Part shown: positions 1-7,830 of the stretch, one piece after another
Position numbering within the stretch: position 1 is the first letter of the stretch
How the letters are laid out: the number at the start of each line of letters is the position of its first letter
Assembly (NCBI GenBank): GCA_030998015.1
Contig: JARWMV010000151.1
Span: 1 to 34,989 of the forward strand
Origin: Ceratorhiza oryzae-sativae
Taxonomy: Eukaryota; Basidiomycota; Agaricomycetes; Cantharellales; Ceratobasidiaceae
Direction of reading: 5' to 3'
DNA length: 34,989 nt
Notes under the pieces: generated by a model
The model's database searches: none
Told to the model about the DNA's origin: nothing
The model's input: the letters and a program-made list of their open reading frames with translations, nothing else
Program-made: the position numbers and the translations under genes

Positions 1-70
1 GTAATTCCATGATTGTGAGGTACCCTGGACTGAATGGTCCAGGGTACCTCACAATTCCATAGTGAATTAC
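1..70. repeat. GC-rich foldback hairpin at window start
   Basis: An 18-bp stem (about 14-31 with 36-53) containing GAGGTACCCTGGAC and its complement is flanked by an outer GTAATTC/GAATTAC pair (1-7 with 64-70). The same GAGGTACCCTGG core occurs inside the long family D elements, so this is probably a free-standing copy of a hairpin that is nested elsewhere. Confidence 0.85.
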
Positions 71-268
71 ACGGCTTTCAGTTTTAGGGGGTAGTTGCTG
101 TTATAAGTCTCCCCTTTTTGAGTAAGATGGTATTTTAAGAATACCACCTAAGTCATATAGTATCCTTGAGGGGTCATTCAGTATCATAGTCGACAAAAAT
201 AAGACTAGAAAGTTAGGATGGAGAATCCAAACTAAATTTCAATTAGGTCTTCACATAAAAGACTTACC

Positions 269-302
269 CCGCCTCCTGGATCTCTAGAGATCCAGGGAGC
301 GG
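269..302. repeat. Small GC-rich hairpin (CTGGATCTCTAGAGATCCAG core)
   Basis: A near-perfect inverted repeat closed by CCGC/GCGG, lying in domain 1 of the broken HEG. A second copy in opposite orientation lies at about 1977-2014. Confidence 0.8.
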
Positions 303-537
303 ATTATTAAAACTACAACAATCTCTGGGTGGAATCGGCTCAATTCATTCAACTCCTTCTGAAAATAAGGCGAATTATTCAATTGATTCTAAACAAGATT
401 TGTTACAACTTATAGATCATTTAGATAAATACCCTTTATTGACACAAAAAAAAGCAGATTTTCTTTTGTTTAAAGAAGTAGTAGAACTAATAAGCAATAA
501 ATCTCATCTTACTATGGAAGGGTTGAAACAAATAGTC

Positions 538-709
538 CCGCCGGCGTTAGAGGGAATCCTAAAGATTCCCTCGTAGAAAATGACGACCGTTCGTCATTTT
601 CAGCCGGCGGCTAAATATCGATATTATGCCGCGCACTAGCAATCGCAAACGGTTGCGATTGCTCACGTTGGTTGGTGGGACAAGTCCCACCAGCAACTAA
701 CGCGCGCGG
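538..709 (+). repeat. Family A element, copy 1
   Basis: 172-nt GC-rich element. The left module is closed by CCGCCGGC/GCCGGCGG around two hairpins. A linker contains the palindrome AATATCGATATT. The right module is closed by CCGCGC/GCGCGG around two more hairpins. This copy interrupts the HEG between its two domains. Confidence 0.95.
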
Positions 710-1056
710 GCCTCAATGAATTTAGGGTTATCGGATTCCTTAAAATCTGAGTTTAAAGACTATGCTCCTGTTGAAAGACCAGTTATTAATACTGAAGAAA
801 TTCCTGATTCTAATTGGGTTTCAGGCTTTGTATCTGTTGATGTAAGTTTTGATGTAAGAATTTATGAACGACCATCAAATCCAATTGGGCATAGAATACA
901 ATTAAGATTTAGAGTAACCCAGCACGATAGAGATAAAAATTTATTGGAGTGTTTAAGTAAATACCTGGGTTCAGGTAGTGTAACACAATATTCAGGAAAG
1001 GCAGCAGTGGTTTTAACTATTACTAAATTTTCAGATATAACCAATATCATACCCCC

Positions 1057-1298
1057 GCTTAGGGTCAACCAGCATTGTATTTATATATAAATACATGCTG
1101 TTGACCCGTGGGTATGGTTATCGAGGCCGCGTTCGCGGCGAGGTATTGCGAGGTACCCTGGAACTTTCAGTTCCAGGGTACCTCGGAATCAGACGCCGCG
1201 CGCACGCCAGGGCCGCCTTGGCTTGATTATTGACCTTAAGGTCAATATGAGCCAAGCTTGCTTGGCTTAAGCCAAGGCGTTCGCAGGCGTGCACGGGT
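1057..1298 (-). repeat. Family H hairpin plus long family D composite
   Basis: At about 1061-1107 lies an AT-loop hairpin bounded by GGGTCAACC/GTTGACCC (family H). It abuts a long family D element (about 1103-1298) that begins GACCCGTGGG and ends GTGCACGGGTC. The D element contains a GGTACCCTGGAAC foldback and a CTTGGCTTAAGCCAAG foldback that short D copies lack. The cluster marks the end of readable HEG sequence. Confidence 0.85.
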
Positions 1299-1299
1299 C

Positions 1300-1471
1300 C
1301 CGCCGGCGTTAGAGGGAATCCTAAAGATTCCCTCGTAGAAAATGACGACCGTTCGTCATTTTCAGCCGGCGGCTAAATATCGATATTATGCCGCGCACTA
1401 GCAATCGCAAACGGTTGCGATTGCTCACGTTGGTTGGTGGGACAAGTCCCACCAGCAACTAACGCGCGCGG
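1300..1471 (+). repeat. Family A element, copy 2
   Basis: Full-length 172-nt copy lying immediately after a family D element. The same D-then-A order recurs at 3088-3362, so the two may sometimes have moved together. Confidence 0.95.
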
Positions 1472-1640
1472 GCCTTCGCAAAGCACCGATTCTTGACCCC
1501 CGATTTGCGCTTATGATCTTAGATCATGACAGGTGACCCCCAATAAGGCAATGGCCTCCCAATGCGTCACAAACGTATTGGGGGGGGGCCATTACCAACA
1601 TATGCAGCTTGCGCTGCATTGTTTGGGGGGTAGATGCTGA
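1472..1640. repeat. Family B-like foldback cluster
   Basis: Contains the B hallmark CCTCCCAATGCGTCACAAACGTATTGGG followed by an AAC..ATGCAGCTTGCGCTGCAT..GTTTGGGG hairpin, bounded by ACCCCC and GGGGGGT. No gene is visible here. Confidence 0.75.
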
Positions 1641-1663
1641 AAGGGAAGAGAGAGAATAAATCA

Positions 1664-1734
1664 AAGCTCATAATTTAACGGTAGAATGATTTCTTGATGA
1701 GGAATATGTAGAAGTTCGATTCTTCTTGAGCTTA
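1664..1734 (+). tRNA. trnI(gau): tRNA-Ile (anticodon GAU)
   Basis: A 71-nt cloverleaf can be folded by eye. It has a 7-bp acceptor AAGCTCA/TGAGCTT, a 4-bp D stem ATTT/GAAT with a 7-nt loop, a 5-bp anticodon stem ATTTC/GGAAT with loop TTGATGA, a 4-nt variable region, a 5-bp T stem AGAAG/CTTCT with loop TTCGATT, and discriminator A. The anticodon GAT would decode isoleucine AUU/AUC. Oddities are G at position 37, where A is usual for Ile, and a short D loop. It lies in the single-copy flank, so only one copy is seen. CCA is not encoded. Confidence 0.78.
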
Positions 1735-2584
1735 CTAAATTAACAAACAAACATACCCTAATTTGTGTAGGGACCTACGGCCCATGCCTACAGCAGCTGC
1801 CCCGAAGGATCGTGCTAGCACGATCGTAATCGGCGGATCCGCGGCCAGCTTGAGGAAATAATCATGCTTGCATGATTTAACTCAAGCTTCGGATCCGTCT
1901 GTGTACGGCTTAAGCCGCACACAGACGTCTCCTCTACAAGCGTGAAGTTGTTGCACGTACGTGCAACAATTTAAGCTCCGCTCCCTGGATCTCTAGAGAT
2001 CCAGGAGGCGGGGTATTGCGAGGTAGCCTGGACCCCCGAGGTTCCAGGCTACCTCGGAATCAAAGTCCTTACTGCCGCGGGCTGACGAAAAGGAGTGCTG
2101 CAGTACTCATAGGTTCCACCTCTTCCCCTCCGCGCTCTTTGATCGCCCGCAGGGCGGCCTAAGCGCGGAGGGCTCCCACTAATCGATGATTTGCGAAGGC
2201 AAATCTACATCGATTAGCGGGGGCCTGTAAGGGAAGAGGATGTTTATGAGCTATTTCAGCCGGGCCAGCGCTCTGCGCTGATCCAGTCGAAGACGGGTCA
2301 TATTTGATCGTTTCAAAATGACATTTTTGTTTTTTTTTTTTTGTTTATATATCCCTTTAACCAGGTTAAGATTTATCCTGCGCTTGGAGGTGGAATCACC
2401 ACCAAATGGACCCCTTTGTGCGCTAAGGGCTGGTTAAAGGGTCTTATAGGTTCCACCTCTTCCCTGTAAGGGAAGAGAAGAAGCTCATGACCCTAACAGA
2501 TTCCTGTTTGAGGGGTTTACCAGGGTCTCCAGTCCTAGAGGACTGTACCAATAGGGTGCCAAGAAATATAATTTCCCTGATCCT
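1735..2584. repeat. Intergenic region filled with GC-rich foldbacks
   Basis: No gene is recognised. It holds hairpins around 1810-1925 (CGTGCTAGCACG; CTTGAG..CTCAAG; GCTTAAGC), a CTGGATCTCTAGAGATCCAG hairpin (about 1977-2014) and a GAGGTAGCCTGG hairpin (2032-2063). There is also an empty family F element (2126-2222), a long poly-T run (about 2328-2342), and a TTAACCAG/CTGGTTAA pair (about 2358-2435). The phrase ATAGGTTCCACCTCTTCCC occurs twice (about 2110 and 2446). Confidence 0.7.
2126..2222 (+). repeat. Family F element, empty form (no nested E)
   Basis: Two linked hairpins: CCCTCCGCGC/GCGCGGAGGG around a GATCGCCCGCAGGGCGGCC core, then a TAATCGAT..ATCGATTA hairpin. The second hairpin reads straight through CTACATCGATTA. 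In every other F copy here a 45-nt family E hairpin sits at that point, so this is the unoccupied version of the site. Confidence 0.9.
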
Positions 2585-2810
2585 AATAAAAGAAGAAAAA
2601 CCATAATTGAGCGTTTAAAAATCTATCACCCGTGCCCCCCAAAGACGGCACGGTAGGTAAAATGGATTGAAATGCGCGCCTCGAAATATTAATTTCGAGT
2701 AACGCACTCCAATTTTATAACCACATATTTTATAAATTAAATAAATTTTTGTTAATAAATATGTGTTCTACTATCTATATGTTTTCATACCCTCTCGCCA
2801 GCAGGCGTTA
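2585..2810 (+). ncRNA. Structured non-coding module, copy 1 (5' part only)
   Basis: Begins with AATAAAAGAAG and ATTGAGCGTTTAAAAA. A short GTGCC/GGCAC hairpin follows, then an AACCACATATT/AATATGTGTT hairpin, then CTATCTAT. The same order, with changed stem sequences, occurs at about 3729-4085 and about 18590-18930. Unlike those two, it lacks the downstream AGCTGATTGTT..TCAGGTGCTGAC end. The function is unknown: a 5' leader, processing signal, promoter region or small RNA are all possible. Confidence 0.4.
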
Positions 2811-2837
2811 GTAGTGAATACTCTATTGATTGGGTAA

Positions 2838-2980
2838 AACAAACTCCAATTTGTCTAGGGACCTGTGGCCTTCGGCGAAGCCCATGAAAAATTGGGAGAG
2901 CCTAATCGGTTTAGTGCGTCCCTGCCGGACATCTTCGATGACCGAGCAGGGAACGCGCGGAGATTCTGGCTTAAATAATG
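2838..2980 (+). other. Unassigned structured stretch
   Basis: AAACTCCAATTTGTCTAGGG and the following ACCTGTGGCC resemble 1744-1785, with several differences. A TCCCTGC/GCAGGGA pair lies at about 2920-2956. It is not a tRNA, and I find no rRNA match by memory. It may be part of a degraded group I intron whose later core lies near 3370. Confidence 0.3.
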
Positions 2981-3362
2981 CCCCCGCTCTATCGGCTAAA
3001 ATCTTAGGTGTAACCCAAGATTTCAGCCGCCCTGCCTAGAGAACTGCGCTTTAGCGCACGTCTTGGCAGGGGTAATAAAGCGGAGGGTCAACGACCCGTG
3101 GGCATTGTTAACGAGGCCGCGTTCGCGGCGAGCCGCGCGCACGCCAGGGCCGCCTTGGCAAGCCAAGGCGTTCGCAGGCGTGCACGGGTCCCGCCGGCGT
3201 TAGAGGGAATCCTAAAGATTCCCTCGTAGAAAATGACGACCGTTCGTCATTTTCAGCCGGCGGCTAAATATCGATATTATGCCGCGCACTAGCAATCGCA
3301 AACGGTTGCGATTGCTCACGTTGGTTGGTGGGACAAGTCCCACCAGCAACTAACGCGCGCGG
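2981..3362. repeat. Composite of families I, E, D and A
   Basis: A family I hairpin (CGGCTAAAATCTTAGG..CAGCCG, about 2993-3029) contains a nested family E hairpin (3030-3073). It is followed by a short family D element (about 3088-3190) and a full family A copy (3191-3362). The I-E-D order repeats at the right-hand ends of HEG 5b and HEG 7 in reverse orientation. Confidence 0.85.
3191..3362 (+). repeat. Family A element, copy 3
   Basis: Full-length 172-nt copy at the end of the I-E-D composite. Confidence 0.95.
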
Positions 3363-3369
3363 AGTTTCA

Positions 3370-3455
3370 ATCAGCAGGTAACTATATTTACACCTCAACG
3401 AATACAAGTGAGAAATAGCGGATACCAATTTTATCCCTATTAAGATACCCCGCTA
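3370..3455 (+). other. Possible group I intron core remnant
   Basis: AATCAGCAGG followed by CCTCAACGAATACAAGTGAG resembles the Q and R core stretches of the intact introns further on (ATCAGCAGG; TTCAACGACTAACGAGTGAG). A family F element then interrupts it at CCTATTAAGAT. No exons could be recognised for it. Confidence 0.35.
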
Positions 3456-3456
3456 A

Positions 3457-3590
3457 TCGATACCCCTGCCAAGACGTGCGCTAAAGCGCAGTTCTCTAGG
3501 CAGGGTGTAGATTTGCCTTCGCAAATCATCGATTATTGGAGCCCTCCGCGCTTAGGCCGCCCTGCGGGCGATCAAAGAGCGCGGAGGGTA
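3457..3590 (-). repeat. Family F element with nested E
   Basis: Reverse-oriented F copy. The 45-nt E hairpin (3462-3506) sits in the second stem at the position that is empty at 2126-2222. Confidence 0.9.
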
Positions 3591-3728
3591 TTCTATTTCA
3601 AGCACGTAACACTACATTAATATTATCGTGCTTCAAATGGGGGAGGTTTCTCCCCGGGATTTGAAGCCATAACGTAATATTTCACCCGGCGCTTAAGGAG
3701 GCGTCAAACCTCCTTTTACGAATTTAAA

Positions 3729-4085
3729 TAACAATAAAAGAAACAGTAATAAAAAAATTTGAACGTTTAAAAAAGTGCCCCCGTGCCTGCAAATATGATG
3801 AGGCGGGGGGAAAGTTGTAACCACATATTATTTAATTTAATAACTATGTGTTTTGCTATCTATCTAATTTCCACACCTTCTTGTCAATATGCTATGCTAA
3901 ATAGATTCACTAGGCCTTCCGGTGTGTAAGACAATAAAAATATATTTCCGTGTTTTTGTTTCTACCTGACCCGTTTCCTCTATGACGGCATATATTAATA
4001 CCTGCCACCACAGGGTAATTAAGGTGGAACATTGAACAATTGCCAAAATTAGCTGATTGTTATAGTCAGGTGCTGACAACACAAG
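3729..4085 (+). ncRNA. Structured non-coding module, copy 2, upstream of cob
   Basis: Starts AATAAAAGAA..TTTGAACGTTTAAAAAA, has the AACCACATATT/ACTATGTGTT hairpin (about 3822-3853) and CTATCTATCTAA, and ends ATTAGCTGATTGTT..GTCAGGTGCTGACAAC. That end can itself form a GTCAG/CTGAC hairpin. It is about 355 nt long and ends 206 nt before the cob ATG. Copy 3 has the same two ends. It could be the cob leader or promoter region, or a small structured RNA. No known family was recognised. Confidence 0.45.
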
Positions 4086-4158
4086 TCAGATTTTAATTCA
4101 TTTATATTTTACTCTGAGTTCTAGGTTGAACCGCTCTGTATTTAACGGCCATGCCTTC

Positions 4159-4232
4159 TTAGGAACCAAAACCACCCCCAAACAATGCAGCGTAGCTGCA
4201 CATGTTTGGGGGTGTTTTTTGGAAATTACTTA
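4159..4232. repeat. Family C hairpin with extended stem, in cob leader
   Basis: CCAAAACCACCCCC pairs with GGGGGTGTTTTTTGG around the AAACAATGCAGC-GTA-GCTGCACATGTTT core. A nearly identical copy with the same flanks (TTAGGA on the left, GGAAAT on the right) lies at 4803-4873 in intron 1. Confidence 0.85.
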
Positions 4233-4290
4233 ACGTGAATTTATTCTTTTCTGATTTCTCTATTTGACAAAAATAAAATTCAAAATTACT

Positions 4291-4683
4291 ATGAGACTTT
4301 TAAAATCCCACCCTATATTGGGCTTACTTAATTCATACATGGTTGACTCGCCTCAACCTGCAAATATATCTTATCTTTGGAACTTTGGATCATTGTTAGG
4401 TATGTGCCTAGTAATTCAAATCTTAACTGGAGTCTTCCTGGCCATGCACTATACTCCAAGTGTTGACATGGCATTTATTTCAGTTGAGCACATCATGCGT
4501 GATGTGAATTATGGATGGGCCGTTAGATACACACACGCTAACACTGCTTCATTCTTTTTCATTTTTGTATATTTGCACATTGGAAGAGGGCTATATTACG
4601 GATCTTACAGATCTCCTAGAATCTTACTTTGGTCTATAGGAGTCGTGATATTGGTACTTATGATGGGAACCGCATTTTTAGGT
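4291..4683 (+). CDS. cob: Cytochrome b (cob) exon 1, left arm
   Basis: Encodes residues 1-131 of apocytochrome b, the core membrane subunit of respiratory complex III in the inner mitochondrial membrane. The ATG at 4291 is chosen because [16 protein letters not shown] matches the fungal cob N-terminus; a TTG nine codons upstream is in frame but not conserved. Visible landmarks are the first transmembrane helix, [16 protein letters not shown] with heme-ligand His82, and VYLHIGRG with His96. The exon ends in TTAGGT, a U as group I 5' splice sites require, between Gly131 and Tyr132. The left arm of the palindrome begins at or before 4594, so most of this exon lies in the part seen only once; the window ends before its mirror is complete. 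Confidence 0.95.
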
Positions 4684-4802
4684 TACCCAAACAGCCTAAC
4701 ATGGGTAGCTGGTAATGAATTAGACATGGCACATGGTATACCTCTTTCTTGTTCAATAGCCCAAAACCACCGTGAAGGTGTCGAGGATGGAAAGTCGTCC
4801 GA

Positions 4803-4873
4803 TTAGGACCAAAACCACCCCCAAACAATGCAGCGTAGCTGCACATGTTTGGGGGTGTTTTTTGGAAATCACT
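4803..4873. repeat. Family C hairpin in intron 1
   Basis: Second extended-stem copy, sharing its flanks with the copy at 4159-4232. Its mirror lies at about 34710-34780. Confidence 0.85.
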
Positions 4874-5200
4874 TCCATAATTACAAATATTTACCAGGTA
4901 TTATCGTATATTACCATAGTCTTTTCTCACACACTATATAACAATCTGTAGGGATAATATGTAGTTGATAAACAATAGCCCTCCGGAGGATTTCTTCTGG
5001 GTTTTTGTTCTCTTTGAGAGTTGGCAATATCAGTGAAAACGGTCAAAACATCAGTACCTTATGTAAGACCGTCGGTTTCTTACAGGATCGCTACAGACTG
5101 GGTCACTGATGGGTACCTGCAATGGTGCTTAATGTACAGTCGAAACTTATAGTTAAATTACGTTAACTAAGTTATTTAAAGTAAATACTTAAAAGTAAGT

Positions 5201-6616
5201 TTGTATGAAGATTGTAATACAAAATTATCGTATCTATTATTGGGGACAAGGGTACCCTGGGTATGTAAACAGGCAGCTAGTCCCCTGGAAGTTAATGACT
5301 CTTTAATACCCCTGCCAAGACGTGCGCTAATGCGCAGTTCTCTAGGCAGGGCTAAAAACGAACCTCAATGTCCAACATTGAAAGAAGAAACATTAATAAA
5401 ATCCCAAAATGAATTAGAGTGGTTTTCTGGATTTTCAGAGGCGGAGTCTACATTTTACATTTCTAACACAGGTGCTCTTAAATTTAGAATAAAATTACAT
5501 TATGATGATAAAGTTGCTTTAATATACATAAAAAATTTACTAAGTGTATTGGCAAATAGAGAAGTAGGTACAATTAGAGATACTACAAATCTACATGAGT
5601 CTTACTTTTCAGTAGATAAATTTATAGATATTGTAGGGGTTATTATACCGATACTCTCATATTATCATTTTACTACTTCTAAATATTTCGATTTTTTAGA
5701 TTTTAAGGCTGCAGCTGAAATCAAAATGGCACCCTTTTGTGAAAGAAGAAAAGTTAGAGATGAGGAGTTAAAGGATTTATTAAAATTAAAATCCGGCATG
5801 AATACATTAAGAAAAAATTTAGATCTACAAAGTATTCCTAATCGCGATTTAACTCCGTATAGACTTCTTGGATTTGTTGAGGGTGATGGGACATTCTCCC
5901 TACCTAGTATGGTCCCTACTTTTGGGATTAAACAACACTCTAAAAATATACACTTTTTATATGAAATAGCAGAATTTCTTAATAATTTACCTTACAATCC
6001 CGAGATCGGTCCTAAATTTGATAAATTAAACAATAAACCTACACCAGTGATATACGACCCGAATATTGAAACAGGTATGGCCTCTTTAAGTGTAGCTAAT
6101 ATATTACAGCTTTATAATTACATTTTACCTTTTTTTAAATCTTTGACCTTTAAATCTAGAAAAGGTATTGATTTTCAATATTGGGAAGTTGCGGTAAAAC
6201 TTAAAGCTTTAGGCTATACGTCAACAATTGAAGGTAAAGAATCCTTTGTGAGAGTAAATCAGTATATCAATAAAAGATATTCAACTAACCCTGAAGTAGC
6301 TGAGGCCCCAGATTTGGATGATATTAATAAAATATTTGACATGCCCCCAGTATATGACCTAACTACAGGTTTACCATATAAAGCTTACTCTGACGTTGCC
6401 AGAGTAGTCAAAAAAGGTAATATGGGTTATGGTGTTAATGTTTACGATAATGGTAAATTATTAGAAGGTTCTCCTTTTTCTTCTTACACAAAAGCTGCGT
6501 TAGCTCTGGGTAATATTAATATTTCTTCTGTTATATCTAAAATAATAGATACAAATAAATTGTATAAGCAAAGATTCAAATTTGAATCTAGTGTAAAATG
6601 TGATACTACAGACTAG
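5201..6616 (+). CDS. LAGLIDADG homing endonuclease with C-terminal NUMOD1-like domain, intron 1
   Basis: A site-specific DNA endonuclease, and possible splicing helper, encoded in cob intron 1. The frame is open from 5201 (471 codons) but begins with TTG. The first in-frame ATG is at 5330, inside an inserted family E hairpin (5308-5353), so the true protein is probably about 428 residues. Motif 1 reads WFSGFSEAESTF (about residues 74-85 of the long frame) and motif 2 LLGFVEGDGTF (about 221-231); both keep their acidic residues. The last 60 residues (GSPFSSYTKAALALG, then ISKIID and KLYK) resemble the NUMOD1 DNA-binding module. The stop is TAG. The gene is intact here, but a 1-nt insertion breaks the right-arm copy. 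Confidence 0.85.
   Translation: MYEDCNTKLSYLLLGTRVPWVCKQAASPLEVNDSLIPLPRRALMRSSLGRAKNEPQCPTLKEETLIKSQNELEWFSGFSEAESTFYISNTGALKFRIKLHYDDKVALIYIKNLLSVLANREVGTIRDTTNLHESYFSVDKFIDIVGVIIPILSYYHFTTSKYFDFLDFKAAAEIKMAPFCERRKVRDEELKDLLKLKSGMNTLRKNLDLQSIPNRDLTPYRLLGFVEGDGTFSLPSMVPTFGIKQHSKNIHFLYEIAEFLNNLPYNPEIGPKFDKLNNKPTPVIYDPNIETGMASLSVANILQLYNYILPFFKSLTFKSRKGIDFQYWEVAVKLKALGYTSTIEGKESFVRVNQYINKRYSTNPEVAEAPDLDDINKIFDMPPVYDLTTGLPYKAYSDVARVVKKGNMGYGVNVYDNGKLLEGSPFSSYTKAALALGNINISSVISKIIDTNKLYKQRFKFESSVKCDTTD
5308..5353 (-). repeat. Family E hairpin inside HEG 1, read as protein
   Basis: The E hairpin is read in frame as about 15 residues. Its loop here reads GCTAATGCGC where other copies read GCTAAAGCGC, which creates the only upstream in-frame ATG (5330). 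Its mirror is at about 34231-34276. Confidence 0.85.
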
Positions 6617-6652
6617 AATTTAAATTTATTATGAAATAAACATTAAAGTTTG

Positions 6653-6688
6653 TACGTCTTGCCATTCGGGCAAATGTCATTATGGGGT
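6653..6688 (+). CDS. cob: Cytochrome b exon 2, left arm
   Basis: Twelve codons, YVLPFGQMSLWG, residues 132-143; this stretch is nearly invariant in cytochrome b. It is preceded by an intron-terminal G and ends in GGT, so both splice sites fit group I rules. The reading frame continues uninterrupted into the intron 2 HEG. Confidence 0.93.
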
Positions 6689-7414
6689 AATTATGAGTTG
6701 TGCCCCAAATGGTTTGAATATTTCCAAGAGTTATTAAATATAGAATCAACGATTAATTTATATAATACTACTTTGCCTTTTATTGCTCCTAAAACTAGAT
6801 CTTATAAACGTATAGGTCCTCATAATTATAACACTTTATGTGTATTGATAGGTTCCATACTCGGCGATGCTCAAGCTGAGCGACACGGAAATGGGACTAG
6901 AATATGTTTTCAACAAGAACATTCAAATAGTCATTACTTATTATGGTTTCACAAATATTTAAGTGATTTGGGTTATTGTAATAGTATTCAACCTAAATTG
7001 GCGACTAGATTAGGAGTAGGAGGCAAATTAAGATATGTTTTAAGATTTAAAACTTATACATTTTCAAGTTTTAACTTTTTACATGAAGAGTTTTATAAAG
7101 AAGGTGTTAAAATAGTACCTGCCAATATAGGTGACTATTTATCTCCTTTAGCCTTAGCAGTTTGGCTTTCAGATGATGGAGGTTCAGTAGGCTCAGGGTT
7201 TAAATTTAGTACTAATAGTTTTTCACTTAAAGATGATGAATTACTATGTAAAGTATTAAGAGATAAATATAATTTGAAGGCATCTATACAAAAAACAGGT
7301 TACTCTAATCAATATGTTATTTATATTTCTAAAATTTCTATGCAAAATTTAGCTGACATAGTTAAACCTCACCTTCATGGCTCAATGTATTATAAATTAA
7401 ACGGTTATATTTAA
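6689..7414 (+). CDS. LAGLIDADG_2-type homing endonuclease, intron 2, fused to exon 2
   Basis: The frame is open from exon 2 (6653) to a TAA at 7414, so translation of unspliced RNA would yield a cytochrome b-HEG fusion, a common arrangement in fungal mitochondria. Motif 1 is LIGSILGDAQAER and motif 2 is LAVWLSDDGG. The C-terminal HLHGSMYYKL resembles the usual LAGLIDADG_2 ending. There is no element insertion in this HEG and both arm copies are intact, so it may be the youngest or best-maintained endonuclease in the locus. Confidence 0.85.
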   Translation, partial: NYELCPKWFEYFQELLNIESTINLYNTTLPFIAPKTRSYKRIGPHNYNTLCVLIGSILGDAQAERHGNGTRICFQQEHSNSHYLLWFHKYLSDLGYCNSIQPKLATRLGVGGKLRYVLRFKTYTFSSFNFLHEEFYKEGVKIVPANIGDYLSPLALAVWLSDDGGSVGSGFKFSTNSFSLKDDELLCKVLRDKYNLKASIQKTGYSNQYVIYISKISMQNLADIVKPHLHGSMYYKLNGYI

Positions 7415-7612
7415 CAAACTAAACCATAGTTTTATTTCCAGTAGTTCTGCAATAATCGTATAGAAAGAATTATGTACCTTAAGTTTTACTCCTTACCCTC
7501 ACGGTACAGGACTGTGCCGCGAGGGCTAGGGTGCTCAAATTGATAAATTGTTCTTCTGTGTTATACTTTAGCCAAAAAATTTGAGGAGAATTTTGATTTT
7601 CAAATGGCTTAC

Positions 7613-7657
7613 ACCCTGCCTGGGCAACTGCGCTTTAGCGCACGTCTTGGCAGGGGT
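7613..7657 (+). repeat. Family E hairpin in intron 2
   Basis: A 45-nt copy with the GGGCAACTGCGC arm variant, where nested copies have AGAGAACTGCGC. Its mirror is at 31926-31970. Confidence 0.9.
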
Positions 7658-7664
7658 GAATTTC

Positions 7665-7830
7665 ACAACCCTCGAGAATCGTAGATTTGCCTTCGGGGTT
7701 GGTCCCTTGTAAAGGGACCTAACCCGAAGTCATACACTGAGTGTATGACGACGGGCAAATCAGCGATTCTCGGCGAGCTGTCGCGCTTGGGCCGATAAAG
7801 CCTAGGCTTTATCGAACTAAGCGCGATGGT
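7665..7830. repeat. Large branched foldback pair, single kind
   Basis: GAGAATCG..GATTTGCC pairs with GGGCAAATC..GCGATTCTC around two inner hairpins (GGTCCCTTGTAAAGGGACC and GTCATACACTGAGTGTATGAC). This is followed by a GCGCTT..AAGCGC hairpin with AAAGCCTAGGCTTT inside. It has the branched shape of family A but a different sequence. I see only this copy and its mirror (about 31753-31918). Confidence 0.75.

Larger units (their letters stand above)
166..1056 (+). pseudogene. Broken LAGLIDADG homing endonuclease (two-domain)
   Basis: Remnant of a double-motif LAGLIDADG_1 endonuclease. Domain 1 is readable in pieces: EGSFSIIVDKN and then KLGWRIQTKFQLGLHIKDL before a hairpin at 269-302, followed by residues resembling the family's 'DKYPLLTQKKADFLLFK' stretch up to 537. 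A family A element (538-709) then brings in stop codons. Domain 2 resumes at 710 (ASMNLGLSD, then WVSGFVSVDVSFDV) and ends near 1056, where foldback elements begin. The second motif normally reads SGDGSF or SGEGSF in this family; here it reads SVDVSF, with both glycines replaced by valine, so the fold would be damaged even without the insertions. The parent intron and host gene lie upstream of the window or cannot be recognised. The identification rests on remembered family patterns, not on a search. Confidence 0.75.
4684..6652 (+). other. cob intron 1 (group I) with HEG
   Basis: It begins after exon-terminal U and ends in G. A group I core lies at about 4975-5155, including GCTACAGACTGG and TGCTTAATGTACAGT, with the latter also in intron 2. 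The HEG follows the core and ends 36 nt before the 3' splice site. A family C hairpin sits at 4803-4873. Confidence 0.85.

Noticed and set aside
3729..4085. Mitochondrial RNase P RNA
   Set aside because: I could not find the conserved P4 half-sites; the module remains unassigned.
4264..4290. TTG start nine codons upstream of the cob ATG
   Set aside because: The ATG at 4291 gives the conserved fungal N-terminus and canonical heme-ligand numbering; the upstream codons are not conserved.
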